Assembly (NCBI GenBank): GCA_964035795.1
Contig: OZ038320.1
Span: 15,592,775 to 15,656,774, forward strand
Source of the DNA: Pterobdella sp. o SKG-2022
Taxonomy: Eukaryota > Annelida > Clitellata > Hirudinida > Piscicolidae
Direction: 5' to 3'
DNA: 64,000 nucleotides
The notes under the pieces were generated by a model. It was not told where the DNA came from. It worked only from the letters and a program-made list of their open reading frames with translations, and did not search any database. Shown piece after piece: positions 51,001 through 59,765 of this stretch. Made by a program: the position numbers and the translations under genes. The number at the start of each line of letters is the position of its first letter. Position 1 is the stretch's first letter.

Positions 51001-51919
51001 AAAAAATTTTATAAAACTTGATTTGTAGTTTTTATATTCTGACCATTATCTAAACTATAAATTTTCCTCAAGATGATATGATTGGTTTTTAGCTGTGGCA
51101 CAAAATTGGAATCTAATTATTTAACTAAATTTATAAAATTTTTTAACGTGTTTAAATAAATAAACTATACATTTAACTAACTTTTAAAAACAAAACCTTT
51201 AACAAATTATCTCACCCAATTTTGGCTTGAATTTTTTTGAAGAAAATGAATAAAAATGTCAATATATATATTAGTGCTTATTTTAAAAAAAGCTCGAAAT
51301 TTCTGAATTTAGGTTTCAAAAAGCTATTTCATATTTATTCAAATGTTTTTTTGGTTTAAAATATTTATCCATTCATTTGATGATACAAGAAATTTATAAA
51401 AAATTCGTTAATTATATATTATAATTATAGATTATACGAAATAATAATTTTGAATATAAACTTCCAAAAAATTTTTTAATGAATTACCGTGATGTGGCTT
51501 CAACAATGGTAAAAATGTTATTAGCATTTTTACTGGACCTGCATACCGTGAAAAATGATATTTCTTAAAAAAACAATAATTGTTTTAGCAAAATCTAATG
51601 ATCTTTCAGTTCAAAAATTTCTTAATTTCATAATCTCAAAAATGAAGCAAATTTCAAATACATTTATTTTTTTCAAAAAATTTTTTACTAAGTTTGATCT
51701 TTTATAAATTTTTTATTATTTATTATTCAAAAGAGTAAAAATCAAAAATTATCAATAAATTTTAAAATTTTTAATTGATTTCTACCAATAAAATTTGTTT
51801 CCATAATTTTGGTGTAATGATGATGCTGCAACCATGGTACCGGAGCGAAAACTCCTGGAATTCCTGCATTATTCACTATTGCCCACAAACCTAGCTTGCA
51901 AGATAGTTTTAATGTTATT
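41796..51919 (-). CDS. Short-chain dehydrogenase/reductase gene (RDH/17beta-HSD type), partial, five exons
   Basis: Five minus-strand exons splice in frame: 51894 (or 51919)-51786, 51538-51488, 42772-42655, 42427-42270 and 42052-41796. All junctions fit GT-AG and keep phase. The predicted protein has GLWAIVNNAG (NNAG), VVNVTSILATHPIP (catalytic Ser), PYSAAKAAL (YxxxK; Ser to Tyr spacing 13), EMRDFGIRVITIQPGIHKT (PG motif) and a membrane-associating C-terminus, as in retinol and hydroxysteroid dehydrogenases. Substrate cannot be told. The TGxxxGxG cofactor exons were not found; they should lie upstream, inside or beyond the window. The second intron is about 8.7 kb and full of transposons. No stop interrupts the coding part, so the gene may be functional. 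Confidence 0.85.
42153..42209. repeat. Two opposed PLE-type hairpin motifs in an SDR intron
   Basis: A minus-strand copy (42153-42175) and a plus-strand copy (42187-42209) of TGATAAG-N-CTTATCGAAA point away from each other with 11 bases between. This is the same orientation as the two repeats flanking the PLE at 16.5-17.9 kb, but with no coding sequence inside. Confidence 0.8.
42270..42427 (-). CDS. SDR exon with the PG motif
   Basis: This 158-base exon encodes SEMRDFGIRVITIQPGIHKT, then NFLNHLRNNFKECWERM and FGQHYYEK. Acceptor TTTACAG, donor GTAAAA, with the split codon G|AT. The following 217-base intron contains two opposed hairpin motifs (42153-42209). Confidence 0.85.
42655..42772 (-). 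CDS. SDR exon with catalytic Ser and YxxxK
   Basis: This 118-base exon encodes FEEPRVVNVTSILATHPIPL, then SSPYSAAKAALQTTSNIL. Acceptor ACAG, donor GTTGCC (weak beyond GT). The split codon AG|A gives Arg, so the product reads NILRSEMRDFGI across the junction, the expected family order. Confidence 0.85.
42773..43264. other. SDR intron sequence without recognised features
   Basis: AT-rich to 43150, then a purine-rich stretch (43190-43260, mostly A and G). Nothing coding is supported. Confidence 0.5.
43265..44356 (+). pseudogene. CR1-like LINE endonuclease and linker, in an SDR intron
   Basis: Starts FSNVRSLHNEVE in a shifted frame (endonuclease start), then DLMSEYKSAGLLLDETWHDS (catalytic Glu). 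After a stop at 43507 it continues INAIRIDAPLKASTFEFICV, GLVVYRTGYAFYNFFAKFED and KALVLGNFNFNLES (GDFN altered to GNFN). The linker 44018-44356 reads RPSDVWFDEECKFSKCITRK, LERKYLRS and REAWFKQKNLHKLHH, ending near KLRRREAGVKWS. The reverse transcriptase is absent. It resembles CR1-type elements often called tick transposons. Confidence 0.7.
44396..44745 (+). pseudogene. LINE reverse transcriptase motif C fragment
   Basis: An open frame with MASLFADDTTVIGKAREIDE (motif C, FADD), then MKENLALFEERTNDTKEERV and MEANNIRMLGVYFGGKEDIS. This layout (FADDT...FEERxND.KEE...IRMLG) belongs to a LINE group different from the CR1-like copy before it. Both edges are abrupt. The right edge lies about 40 bases before a Tc1/mariner-like element. 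Confidence 0.65.
44782..46308 (-). mobile_element. Tc1/mariner-like DNA transposon with intron-bearing transposase
   Basis: Terminal inverted repeats of about 50 bases lie at 44782-44835 and 46253-46308 (shared CTTTTTAAATCTTTGCAATCA), flanked by TA at 44780-44781 and 46309-46310. Each repeat contains the CTTTTTAAAT unit twice. Inside, on the minus strand, is a transposase of three exons (45987-45278). The element interrupts the RNase H part of a LINE. TA target, end structure and DDE motifs together support the superfamily. Confidence 0.8.
45278..45987 (-). pseudogene. Tc1/mariner (IS630-like) transposase, two introns, internally deleted
   Basis: The first piece begins at the ATG at 45987 (AENSKTMRSSHKFSDNDRER), then jumps, with a change of frame, to PAERSRNISLIVAMN, so most of the DNA-binding and first catalytic part is deleted. 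GTAATA at 45848 and AG before 45779 give an intron; the splice restores NKYGLIYHKINERAVTGEDF. Exon 2 ends IFIMDNARIHHYKG (second Asp). A second intron runs 45627-45537. Exon 3 has LETNQEVSIMKKLYLPPYSP and FLNPIKNIF, where the catalytic Glu of NPIE is Lys. A stop follows VW at about 45430. Inactive. Confidence 0.8.
46430..47335 (-). pseudogene. Reverse transcriptase remnant of the RNase H LINE (46-49 kb copy)
   Basis: Motif B is RLQEGVLRGSVLSPLLFLL and motif C SFFADDVAIWVQDANLLAAE (about 47200). They are followed by the thumb and linker, MSTPTEAILAEANLPSINTW and ESWCLERQNRRIPCTTPAVA. Fingers and motif A are deleted. The last part is an open frame at 46730-46431. Confidence 0.7.
47340..47935 (-). 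pseudogene. Endonuclease of the RNase H LINE (46-49 kb copy)
   Basis: Starts GILQWNAAGIFRELPLFEDH (catalytic Asn), FDIACTQESKRLS (Glu), an open frame with RIILDANNANSPLERLTIEI and, after stops and a loss of the GDFNAH block, RGEWLVETLLDANGIILNDG and NFSTPDVTIL near 47400-47350. The SDH box is absent because the sequence passes straight into late reverse transcriptase. Confidence 0.7.
48580..48935 (-). pseudogene. PHD-type zinc finger of the RNase H LINE
   Basis: Read on the minus strand: TCRSCGKRATIAGITCTKCK, APFHKKCSGLA and FTCTFCDPTK. Cys-x2-Cys, Cys-x2-Cys, His-x3-Cys and Cys-x2-Cys are all present, so the eight zinc ligands of a PHD finger are intact. The upstream start (48930, MPYKAPKRSLNTLRFKGFNK) is in another frame. 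A further CxxC lies downstream (RFRCAICHDAYPLKC, about 48330). Confidence 0.7.
48966..49855 (-). pseudogene. RNase H LINE, C-terminal part of an adjacent copy
   Basis: The minus strand has GRVLQQECQRGSEPSQLPTT, TFIITDCKSLLQALSNPN (RNase H Asp), IWVSGHCNLPGNVLADEQAK (GNxxAD), and in a shifted frame RFRSGHYPTLQKWQYL and CRLCGEEESTEHLWLRC (zinc knuckle, about 49170-49110). A CAA-type tail lies at 48968-48985. The second copy of the family starts immediately after, so the two copies are head to tail. Confidence 0.75.
49856..50665 (-). pseudogene. LINE reverse transcriptase fingers fragment (family of the 12-14.5 kb element)
   Basis: On the minus strand: IKSISNIKTAGYNKISAEQF, RHLSPEQLIPLKKAMNVVVQ and MLIHLRKPSEPKVKITNLRT, stopping at FNAFRKL. 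This parallels KNGKACGLDNIKAEQ and LLSTIRKTLSTIAF of the 12.1-14.5 kb copy. It shares one open frame (49983-49387) with the unrelated RNase H LINE that follows, which is a chance fusion. Sequence above 50100 is heavily interrupted. Confidence 0.6.
50666..51487. other. SDR intron, AT-rich, no recognised feature
   Basis: No coding motifs, terminal repeats or tRNA-like sequence seen. It is composed largely of A/T tracts. Confidence 0.5.
51488..51538 (-). CDS. SDR mini-exon, 51 bases
   Basis: Encodes PVKMLITFLPLLKPHH, the helix before the catalytic strand (TxxFLPLL in the family). It is flanked by CAG upstream and GTAATT downstream. Phase fits both neighbours (ATT G|GT and CAC G|AA). It is too short to appear as an open frame by itself. 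Confidence 0.8.
51786..51894 (-). CDS. SDR exon with NNAG motif
   Basis: Encodes LGLWAIVNNAGIPGVFAPVP and IMETNFIG; the last codon is split after its first base before GTAGAA. The start is uncertain: an AG before 51894 (TTGCAAG) or before 51919 (ATAATAG, with a better T-rich tract). Both keep the frame open. Confidence 0.8.
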
Positions 51920-52020
51920 CTATTATAATAACACAAAAAGTATAGTTTCTAAAAAAAATCACTTCATTACCGTGACTTTTTTCAACTTATTATAAATAAC
52001 AAAATAAAATTAGAGTGTTC

Positions 52021-52780
52021 AAGTCAAATCAAGTACGAATATGATTAAGTGGCATTAAATTCAGGAGTTTCTAGACCACTGTATTATGAATGCAAAATTA
52101 AATGCAATTTAAGTTTTTATAGATATGACAATTGTAACAAGGATTATGCAAGTATAACTAAATAAAATAAAAAGACTAAGATTATATGAAAGAGGTCTGT
52201 TGTTTGAAATAATAGCAACCATTTTTTTATTTTTTATTTTTTTTCATTTGTTTTTTTTTTATTTATTCAACCTTTTTTAGCTTGACTTTCAGTCGCGCCA
52301 TATTGGGGTTTCATTAGCTCAACAGATGTTTCACAGGGCGCTACTCCTTGTGTATATAATTGTCGGCCCACGCGGGATTGAACCCGGTTACTTTAGATAA
52401 CAAGTCTAAAAAGCAATATAATATTACCCATATGAATGACATTTTGAAAACTGAGTTGGTTTTATAAATGTAATATTCTTAATTGATATTCTATGTTGAT
52501 AAACCAAAAATATATAGATAAAACTTCAAATGAAAAAAATAATTTTAAGCGTTAAAATGTTAATTTTAGACAAAATTTGAACAACTTCATTGCCTTAATC
52601 TTCTTCTTCAATGGCACTTGCACCTCACCACAATTGAAACCAAAAAGTGCTTATCTTGTTCTTTTTTATTGTTACATTTCTTAATATTAATTAGAAGAAA
52701 ATATTCATTTCATCTTTTATAGGACTTTCATTTAAGTAATGCCAGCCCTCATTACCCCCAAATAAACCATTTTAATCCAT
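52021..52780. repeat. Dispersed repeat, copy 1 (with a SINE inside)
   Basis: Shares long blocks with 61640-62190 in the same orientation: GAGTTTCTAGACCACTG, ACTAAGATTATATGAAA, TGTTAATTTTAGA and ATTTGAACAACTTCATTG. This copy has about 200 extra bases at 52214-52420, which are a SINE. No coding potential or terminal inverted repeats were recognised. Confidence 0.75.
52214..52420 (-). repeat. SINE with the same tRNA-like head but a different body
   Basis: On the minus strand: TAGACTTGTTATCTA (anticodon-type stem), a B-box-like GGGTTCAATCCC and GCGTGGGCCGACAATTATA, as in the 4.85 kb SINE. The body then differs (GCGCCCTGTGAAACATCTG), and the 3' end is A-rich (runs of A with single T, G or C) instead of CATTA repeats. 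The head is truncated before the A box. It is absent from the other copy of the surrounding repeat, so it is a clean insertion. Confidence 0.7.
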
Positions 52781-53190
52781 GTGTTTTTTTGAACCACTCC
52801 ATCTCAGCAGGCAAAAAATAAACAGTTTTTTTAGCAATTACATACAATTTCAGTTTACTTTTAGCATCGGCGAAAGCGGTTGTCTTATAAACTTTGAACG
52901 TTTAATTCTGTTTTTGGATAAAATTACTGGTTGTTTATTTTCCTATTTTATATTTATGCATTTAATTGAAACTATTGAGTTATTTTCTGGTAGATTTTTC
53001 ATCATTAAGAAAGCAATATTTGTAGCGAGATAGTACATAGTTAATTATTATTTTAGATTAGAAAAATTTAATTAAGTCAAATTAATATAATTTAATTTAT
53101 GATAAATTACTCTTGAGTATTTTTACTAAGTTTTTCTGATAATAAAGAGATTTCTTCTAAACAAGTGAGTCGAAGAATCTTTCATCTTAA
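52781..53190. other. Spacer without a supported gene
   Basis: An 84-residue plus-strand frame (52779-53033) has no motif I recognise. I checked the minus strand for missing N-terminal SDR exons and found none that splices convincingly. Confidence 0.4.
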
Positions 53191-53594
53191 ACTAAAAAAG
53201 ACTGAAGCATTCCTAAAAACAGAATTGCAAATAAATAGAGGAAGGCAACAGAAAACCAACTCTGAAGACAAAAACAAATTCTATGGAGTCAAGTCAACTG
53301 GAGAATATAGGGTAGCTCTGTAAAACATTCACGAAGGGGAGCTGAAAATAGCTACATGGAATATTAGAAGATTAATAAACCCAAAATTTCTAAGTGTGTA
53401 AAAAATGAGATGAGAAGGCATAATATCAGCCTGATGGGTCTCAAAGAGCTTAGATGGAAAAACGAGGTGATATTGAAGATGATTGAATTAGAATTTTATA
53501 ATCAAAAAGTGAAGATGGTCAGCGAGGAGTAAGTTTATTGTTGTGTAAGGAGGCTGCAAAAGCAGTGAAAGAAGTGGAGTAAATAAGTGATAGA

Positions 53595-54025
53595 ATGATG
53601 ATGGTGAGGTTGAGAGCAGATCCAGTAGACCTCAATGTAGTGTTACTTTATATGCCAACTTCAGATCATGTTGATGAAGAGGTGGAAGAAATCTATGAGC
53701 AGATGAAAGACAAAATGGGAGGGTTATCAAACAGAAAGTACACCATAATCTTGGGAGACATGAATGCAGTGGTGAGACAAAATAGTGATGGTTTGGTTGT
53801 AGGTAATCATGGCCTGGGAACCAGAAATGACAGAGGCAGACTTTTGATTGAATTTTGTCGTAAGAATAAGCTTTGCATCATGAATACCTGGTTTAAACAA
53901 CCAAAACGGCGAGTATATACGTGGAAGGCTCCTGAAGACGGAAACAGGTACCAGCTGGATCACAGTATCGTACAAAACCGTTACAAAAACAGCGTAATCT
54001 TGGAGCTGCCCAAATTCTGATCCCA
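53595..54025 (+). pseudogene. RTE-like endonuclease
   Basis: An open frame of 141 codons: VNVVLLYMPTSDH variant (LNVVLLYMPTSDHVDEEVEE), YTIILGDMNAVVRQ (GDFNA box), NRGRLLIEFCRKNKLCIMNT variant and NRYQLDHSIVQNRYKNSV (usually QIDYI, Ile replaced). It lacks the N-terminal Asn/Glu part, which sits upstream in other frames. The SDHD box was not identified. Confidence 0.75.
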
Positions 54026-54599
54026 ACATGATTATGATGAAAGTGCATTTACTTTTGAAAGGACTACACCGAACAAAACAGCAAGTTTTTGTGGAACAAA
54101 GACACTGAAAAAATGTGAAACGGTAGAAAGCTTCAATAAAGAAATAAACAATGCACTGGCTAAGAAATGTGATCAAATAAACTAGGTGGAAAGTCAATGA
54201 TTGCGTTTAAAAGAAGGAATGATGCAAGGGGCAATAAAAACGGTTGAAACGAGAAAAGAAAAATTTAATAAGAAACAGTGGGTTGACAGAAAGAAAAGTG
54301 GAGAAGATGCGAGAAAGAAGGTGGTGGTAGGGAATAGCAACTGAAGAAGAAAGACGTATGTACAGATGACTGAACAACGTGCTCAAAAGAAATACAGATA
54401 AAGCAAAAGAGAAGTGGCTCAAAGATTGATGTTCGTAAATTGAAGAACTGGAAAAGAGAGGTCAACTAGATCTCATGTACCACAAAGTAAAGCTCTAGCT
54501 TTATAAGCAAAAACATGGAAAAAAATAGATGGTTGCTATTCTGAATGAAAACGATGATTTGCTAAAAGAACTGGAATCAAAAAAGAATAGAAGGAGAGC

Positions 54600-55500
54600 T
54601 TATCATGAACGTTTCTACAATGCTCAAAAAAAAACCGGTTAGTTTAGAACTGAAAAATGAATCACGTGTAGATAGAGTTGCTTTGGTACCCGGGTTGATT
54701 ACCAGTGAAATAGAAGAGGCAATGAAAAGGTTGGGTAGGAAGAAGGCAGAGGGATGTGATGGCATACCTGCAGAATTTCTTCACGCTTTAGGTGGTGAAC
54801 CAATTTATAAAGCTGTGTAGGAAAATTTATGAAGAAGGAGTATGACCATCAAATTTCAAAAAAAATTTATTAGTTCTTCTGGAAAAAAAATGAATGCCAC
54901 GAGATGTAAAGATTTCAGAACCATCAGTCTAATATCTCATGCTGCTAAAATGGTTTTGAGGATAATAAAAAAAAGACTAGAAACAAAGGCTGAACAATTT
55001 TTAGGAAACGACCAGTTTGGATTCCGTAAGGAGAGAGGCACGAGAGAAGCTAGTGGACTTATGAGGTTCCTTGTGAAGCGTGGAATAGAATACAATAAAG
55101 ATCTATGTGTGCTTCGTAGATTATGAGAAGGCCTTTGATAGTGTTGACTGGAAAAAACTAATGAGGGTAGTGGAGGAAAGAGGGGTTTATTGGAAAGACA
55201 GACGGCTCATTGCAGAGTTTTATATGGAACAGACCGCAGTGGTTAGAATTAATTCAAAAGTAACTGAGCCTTGCTTGATAGGAAGAGGCGTAAAACAACA
55301 CCTGTGCTGTTTAACATTTATGCAGAAGCAATGATGAAGGAAAATCTGCAATCACTGGAGGAGAGAGTCAAAGTAGGGGGAATGCTGATCAAAGCAGTAA
55401 GGTTTGCAGATGACCAAGCCATGGTAGCTGGAGCAGAAAAAGGACTCCAAAGTATCATGGAAAAAACAGAGTGTTTAAAAGCTGTGGAATGAAAATAAAT
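54600..55500 (+). pseudogene. RTE-like reverse transcriptase (54.6-55.5 kb)
   Basis: Pieces: KRLGRKKAEGCDGIPAEFLH (fingers), RCKDFRTISLISHAAKMVLR, NDQFGFRKERGTREASGLMR, CFVDYEKAFDSVDWKKLMRV (motif A, about 55108-55165), LIGRGVKQ then PVLFNIYAEAMM after a frameshift (motif B), and VRFADDQAMVAGAEKGLQ (motif C, about 55400). The catalytic aspartates are kept. The glycine-rich QGCPLSP of motif B is partly lost at the frameshift. Confidence 0.8.
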
Positions 55501-56165
55501 AGCTAAAAAACCAAAACCATGAAGTTTGAAAGAAAACCTGGCATGGTCAGTATAACCCTTGACGGAGTCGCACTTGAGCAAGTTAAAGACTTTTAGTATC
55601 TGGGGAACTATCTTTCGGAAAATGGTTATACTAAAAAAGACACTAGAGTACGGATTAGAATAGCTAAAAATGTATTTACACACCTTAAACCAATCTTTAA
55701 AAGTGTATTCAGCCAAGCGACCAAGAAGAAGCTGGTCAAGACCCTGGTGTGGTGTGGTGACGTATGCAACAGAAACGTGGACCATTAACAAGGCAGAAAA
55801 AAAAATTGAAAGCTACTGAAATGTGGGTCTGGAGGAAAATGGAGAAAGTGGACCGACAAGCTGACCAAAGAAGAAGTCTTAAGCCGGGTTAATGAAAGCA
55901 GAAGATTAATGGCGCATAGAAAAAGAAAAAAGCTTAAATGAATAGGCCATATTCTGCGTCACGAAAGTTTGCTGAGAATCGTCTTAGCAGGACGGATAGA
56001 AGAAAAACGACCAAGAGGAAGCATGAGGAGGAAAGTACTAGGTGACATGATGGAAGAGGGTTTTGGAGCACTGAAGAGAAAGGCTGAAGATAGAAGAAGA
56101 TGGAAGCACCTGATTTGAGGAGCCTGCTGATGGCAGAATTACTGATTGGTTGATTGATTGATACA

Positions 56166-56390
56166 ATTTCAAAAAAGAACGAATGAAAATAATTTCAAAT
56201 GTCTTTAAATTTCAAAGCATTTTTATATACTTACAAATTTTTTCAAGTTTTTTCATATCAACATCTGTCTTCAAATCTTTCTTTAAGTATTGTAATTTTA
56301 AAAGTTTTCTTGAAGTTAGGCATTTAATTATTTGTAAATAATTAATCAAGCTTGTTTATAAGTCGTTCTTTCTTTCACCAAGCTCCACGT
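56166..56390. other. Short AT-rich spacer
   Basis: No feature recognised between the tail of the RTE-like LINE and the start of the next element. Confidence 0.4.
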
Positions 56391-57439
56391 CTATGTTGTT
56401 TTTTCAAAAACTCGCTTGCGTCAAAATTGCAAATGCTCCCAGTTGCGATGACGGAGAGGATTTTAACTCTGCGGTTACTATTGAAATGAAAAGGTCATCT
56501 TACTGTCATAAATTTTTATGCTCCCACAATAAAAAATAGCAGAGATAAAAAATGCTTTTTAAAACGAGCTAAAAAGAATCTTGGATAAAGTACAAGCTTC
56601 CGACAAATTGATACATCTAGGTGAGCTAAATGCTCGAGTAGGAAATGACTTTTCAAACTAGCCAGGTATATAAAAAAAACCAAACCATTGTCAAAAAAAT
56701 AGTAGCGGCTATTCATTCTTTTCATAAGCGCTGAGCTTAATTCGTTTATCACAAATTCTTATTCAGATTGCCAAACAAACAAATGAACATGGATGCACTC
56801 AAAATCAAGGAGTAGTATCTGATTGATTACGTGACTAAAAGGCAAAAGGGTTTAAAAAATGTACGAGCCACAAGAGTTGAGAAAAGAGCGGAATGTTCGC
56901 TTTGCACCCTGGGTCGAAACAATAGGACGCTTCATAGATTTTTTGTTGGTCAGAAGGCTTAACATAGCTGATGTATAAATCGTCCGTGCTATGCGGGGTG
57001 CTGAATGTTGGACTGACCACCGGCTTGTTCGAGGTAAGTTGAACTTTGTGGTTTAGCCTAGGAATACAGTCATTACTAGAATCTTAGTTGAAGGCATATA
57101 ATGCTTTGTTCAAATGTGTAACCCGTTCCCATGAATTAGTAAATTTGAAATCCAGCTTTAATTCCATCAAAAACCAACGCGAATTGAGAAAGATGCAAAA
57201 TACTTGGTGTAGTAAGAGGGCTGATGAGATCCAATTAACAGCTGAAACTAAGAACACTAGAGTATTTTACAGTATATTACGCAAGGTTTATGGCCCTTCA
57301 AGTTTTTCTATCACGCCTTTGAGAAGCAAAGATAATTAGCATCTCATTTGCAACCCATTCGGCATCCTAAAAAGATGGAAATAACACTTTGACGATCTGC
57401 TAAATAGACCTTCTGTATTCAATTCAGAGCTAGTTGAAT

Positions 57440-58965
57440 CCATTCAAACTTAACCGGTTGAAAACGCTTTGGCTGAAAAAACCACAGCGCAGGAAGTGGA
57501 AGAGGCAGTTCAAAAACTAAACTCTGGTAAGTCCTCTGATATGAATGGCCTTCTTGCAGAATTCTTTCATTTCGTTAGTCCAGTGATGATGGGGCGTCTG
57601 ACTACATTATTAGAAACAGCTTTGAGAACTGAAGCTATTCTTGAGGATTGAGAAAACTTTTTGTTTATTGTGATTTTATAATGGAAAGGGTTCTAAAAAC
57701 GATTGCAATAACTACTGAAGAATCTCACTTTTATCAGTTGTGGGTAAAATTCTTAATCGCATTATGTTCAAAAGAATTAATCTTTACATTGCCGATAATG
57801 TTTTGCCAAAGCCCCAGTGTGGGTTTAGAAGTGGTCAAGGAACAGTTGATTTGATATTTACAATCAGACAACTGCAAGAAAAATGTCAGAAACAGCGCGA
57901 AGATCTTTCTCAAATGTTCGTTGACCTCACTGAGGCCTTTGACACAGCAAATCGTGAAGCTCTTTGCTTGATTCCTAGAAAGTTAGGTTGTCCAGAGAAG
58001 TTGATTTCTATCCTAAAACTTTTCCACTACAACATGAAAACTACGCTGAATGTCGGGGGCAAACTTGCAGAACCTTTCAATGTAGATAACGGTGTCAAGC
58101 AGGGAGATACACTAGCTCCAACACTATTTGCGCTTTATTTTTCTATGGTGTTTCAATTAGCTTTTAAGGACAGTAGCGAAGGTGTTTACATTTAGTATCG
58201 AACCACTGGTAAGATTTTTAACATCAAACGTTTTACTGCCAGAACCAAAACAATGCATGATACGTGAATTGCTCTATGCAGACTCCTGTGCTTTATTGAC
58301 TCACCGAGATGGAAATGCAGCACCTGATGGATCCTTTTGAAGCTGCGTGCACTACGTTAGGGTTGACTATTAGTTTGAAAAAAACTGTTTTGAATTATCA
58401 ACCAACTTCTAGAAAAACATGTCGAGCCATCAATCTATCTACGGACAAAAGCTGGCAGTCGTTCCAAAGTTTGTATATCTTAGCAGTACTCTCAATTGCA
58501 GTAATTTCATTGATGATGAGGTGTGCTTAATGATAAGCCAGCCATCTTGCATAAGCGTCTTTAGAGTCGCTATGGCCTTTCTAAACGCACGAAAGTTGTA
58601 GTTTATAATGCGTGTGTTTTAACTGACCTTTATGCTAGTAAAACTTGGACCACATATAACAGTCAACTGAAACAACTTGGGCGTTTTCACCACAGTGTCT
58701 GCGTAAAGTTCTGGGCATAAAATGGCAGATGCACATCAGCGACACAGAAATACTTGAGATGGCAAATATCACTAACATCGAAGTCCTAATTTCCAAACAA
58801 CAGCTCAGATGGAGTAAACACATAAGATTGCCCAACGAATGGATTCCAAAGCAAATGTTTTATGGGCAACTTACCGATGGCAAAAGATTGACTCACAAAC
58901 CCAAAAAACGATTCAAAGATCGCTTAAAACAAACCTTCATAAAATGCGTCATAAGCTCCGAATAA
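57440..58965 (+). pseudogene. Reverse transcriptase of the zinc-finger-tailed LINE
   Basis: Fingers: EEAVQKLNSGKSSDMNGLLA. Palm frame 57740-58195: VGKILNRIMFKRINLYIADN in context, PQCGFRSGQGTVDLIFTIRQ, MFVDLTEAFDTANREALCLI (motif A), VDNGVKQGDTLAPTLFALYF (motif B). Motif C reads ELLYADSCALLTHRDG (YADD altered to YADS, about 58270), so the second catalytic Asp is lost. Later pieces are LTISLKKTVLNYQPTSRKTC and WSKHIRLPNEWIPKQMFYGQ. Confidence 0.8.
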
Positions 58966-59079
58966 AGGGAAATACATGCTCAAAGCAGGTTAACTTGGAG
59001 AAAATTAATTTTTGAAGCAACCGGTCGTTTTGAGGAAAGCAGACGGGAGCACGCTAGACTTAAACGCGATCTCTGGAAA

Positions 59080-59345
59080 GGAAAAATCCTTGAGCATGTA
59101 ACAGAACTAACGTGCGGTCAATGTGGTAGACCATATTTGAGCAGAGCGGGTTTTTGAATTATTTAAAGTCCCATCGACTTCGTGTTTCATCGGCCAAGCA
59201 TGAAAAGGTCAGCTCAGTGCACATTACACGTCAGAATTCTATTTGCTCATTGCCATATAGCAATATTTGTAAAAATTTGTGGCAAGTCTGCAAAAGTGTA
59301 GGTGGCATGGAAAGACACGAAAAAGTTCATATTTCATAAGAATAA
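59080..59345 (+). pseudogene. C-terminal zinc fingers of the LINE
   Basis: First finger LTCGQCGRPYLSRAGF, then NYLKSHR: Cys-x2-Cys is present, but the first His of the pair is Tyr. In the following open frame a second finger ends CKSVGGMERHEKVH. Such fingers occur at the polyprotein end in this LINE group and presumably bind nucleic acid. Confidence 0.7.
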
Positions 59346-59765
59346 AAAAAAATTCATACACAGTACTTCCGAACTTCTCGCATTTCGGGATGCTAATATT
59401 CCGAAAATTGAAAAGTCAGTCCAAGACCAACTTATCATATATAAAATCTGAAAACCTGGTTCAAACAAACATAACAAGCTCAAACCAATCAATTTCGAAG
59501 TGCTCAATACAAGATCAACAGTATACAAAGCTGCTTCGATTTACAGCACGATCAATGAAAGATGTCTTGACATGTTTACTAAAACATGTATGAAATCGGA
59601 CGCACCAGAAGCAATCAAAGCAGACAGCTCTTCAAAGATTTTCTGCCATTTAACAACACAAAAAAAGCTATGAAGCTAAAAGAGGTGGAAGGATTGCTTT
59701 TATATAAAAAAATAGTTACAAGTGTATCAAGGTTAAATCCCAATCAACATTTTCAATAGAATACT
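59346..59765. other. Spacer with no secure assignment
   Basis: Short plus-strand frames such as 59279-59593 show no known motif. They may be the untranslated end of the zinc-finger-tailed LINE or the degraded start of the next. Confidence 0.4.

Larger units (their letters stand above)
53190..56165 (+). mobile_element. RTE-like LINE, nearly full length, decayed
   Basis: Order: a degraded endonuclease start (LKIATWNIRRLINPK, about 53345; LMGLKELRWKN), open endonuclease 53595-54020, a long linker, reverse transcriptase 54700-55490, a C-terminal region with ETWTINKAEKKI and GHILRHESLLRIVLAG, and an ATTG-type tail (gattggttgattgattgata, 56143-56162). The wording matches RTE elements whose proteins are often misnamed craniofacial development protein 2. 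At least eight frame breaks. Confidence 0.75.
56391..59345 (+). mobile_element. LINE with C-terminal C2H2 zinc fingers, decayed
   Basis: Order: endonuclease remnant (SDKLIHLGELNARVGND, about 56610; GDFNARVG changed), linker (57088-57339, TWCSKRADEIQLTAETKNTR, VFYSILRKVYGPSS), fingers (57469-57651), palm (57740-58195), post-palm (58309-58600), C-terminal part and two zinc fingers (59110-59340). It is the same family as 22.74-24.24 kb (KKADEIQ...LKTVYGP) and 63.3 kb. Many stops. Confidence 0.8.

Noticed and set aside
52779..53033. Plus-strand 84-residue frame, or a hidden minus-strand SDR exon with the cofactor site
   Set aside because: No motif on the plus strand. No TGxxxGxG-type sequence with usable splice sites on the minus strand.
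56835..57020. Minus-strand frame ending near 56.8 kb as an upstream SDR exon
   Set aside because: No SDR motif, and it lies antisense to the zinc-finger-tailed LINE between its endonuclease and linker.
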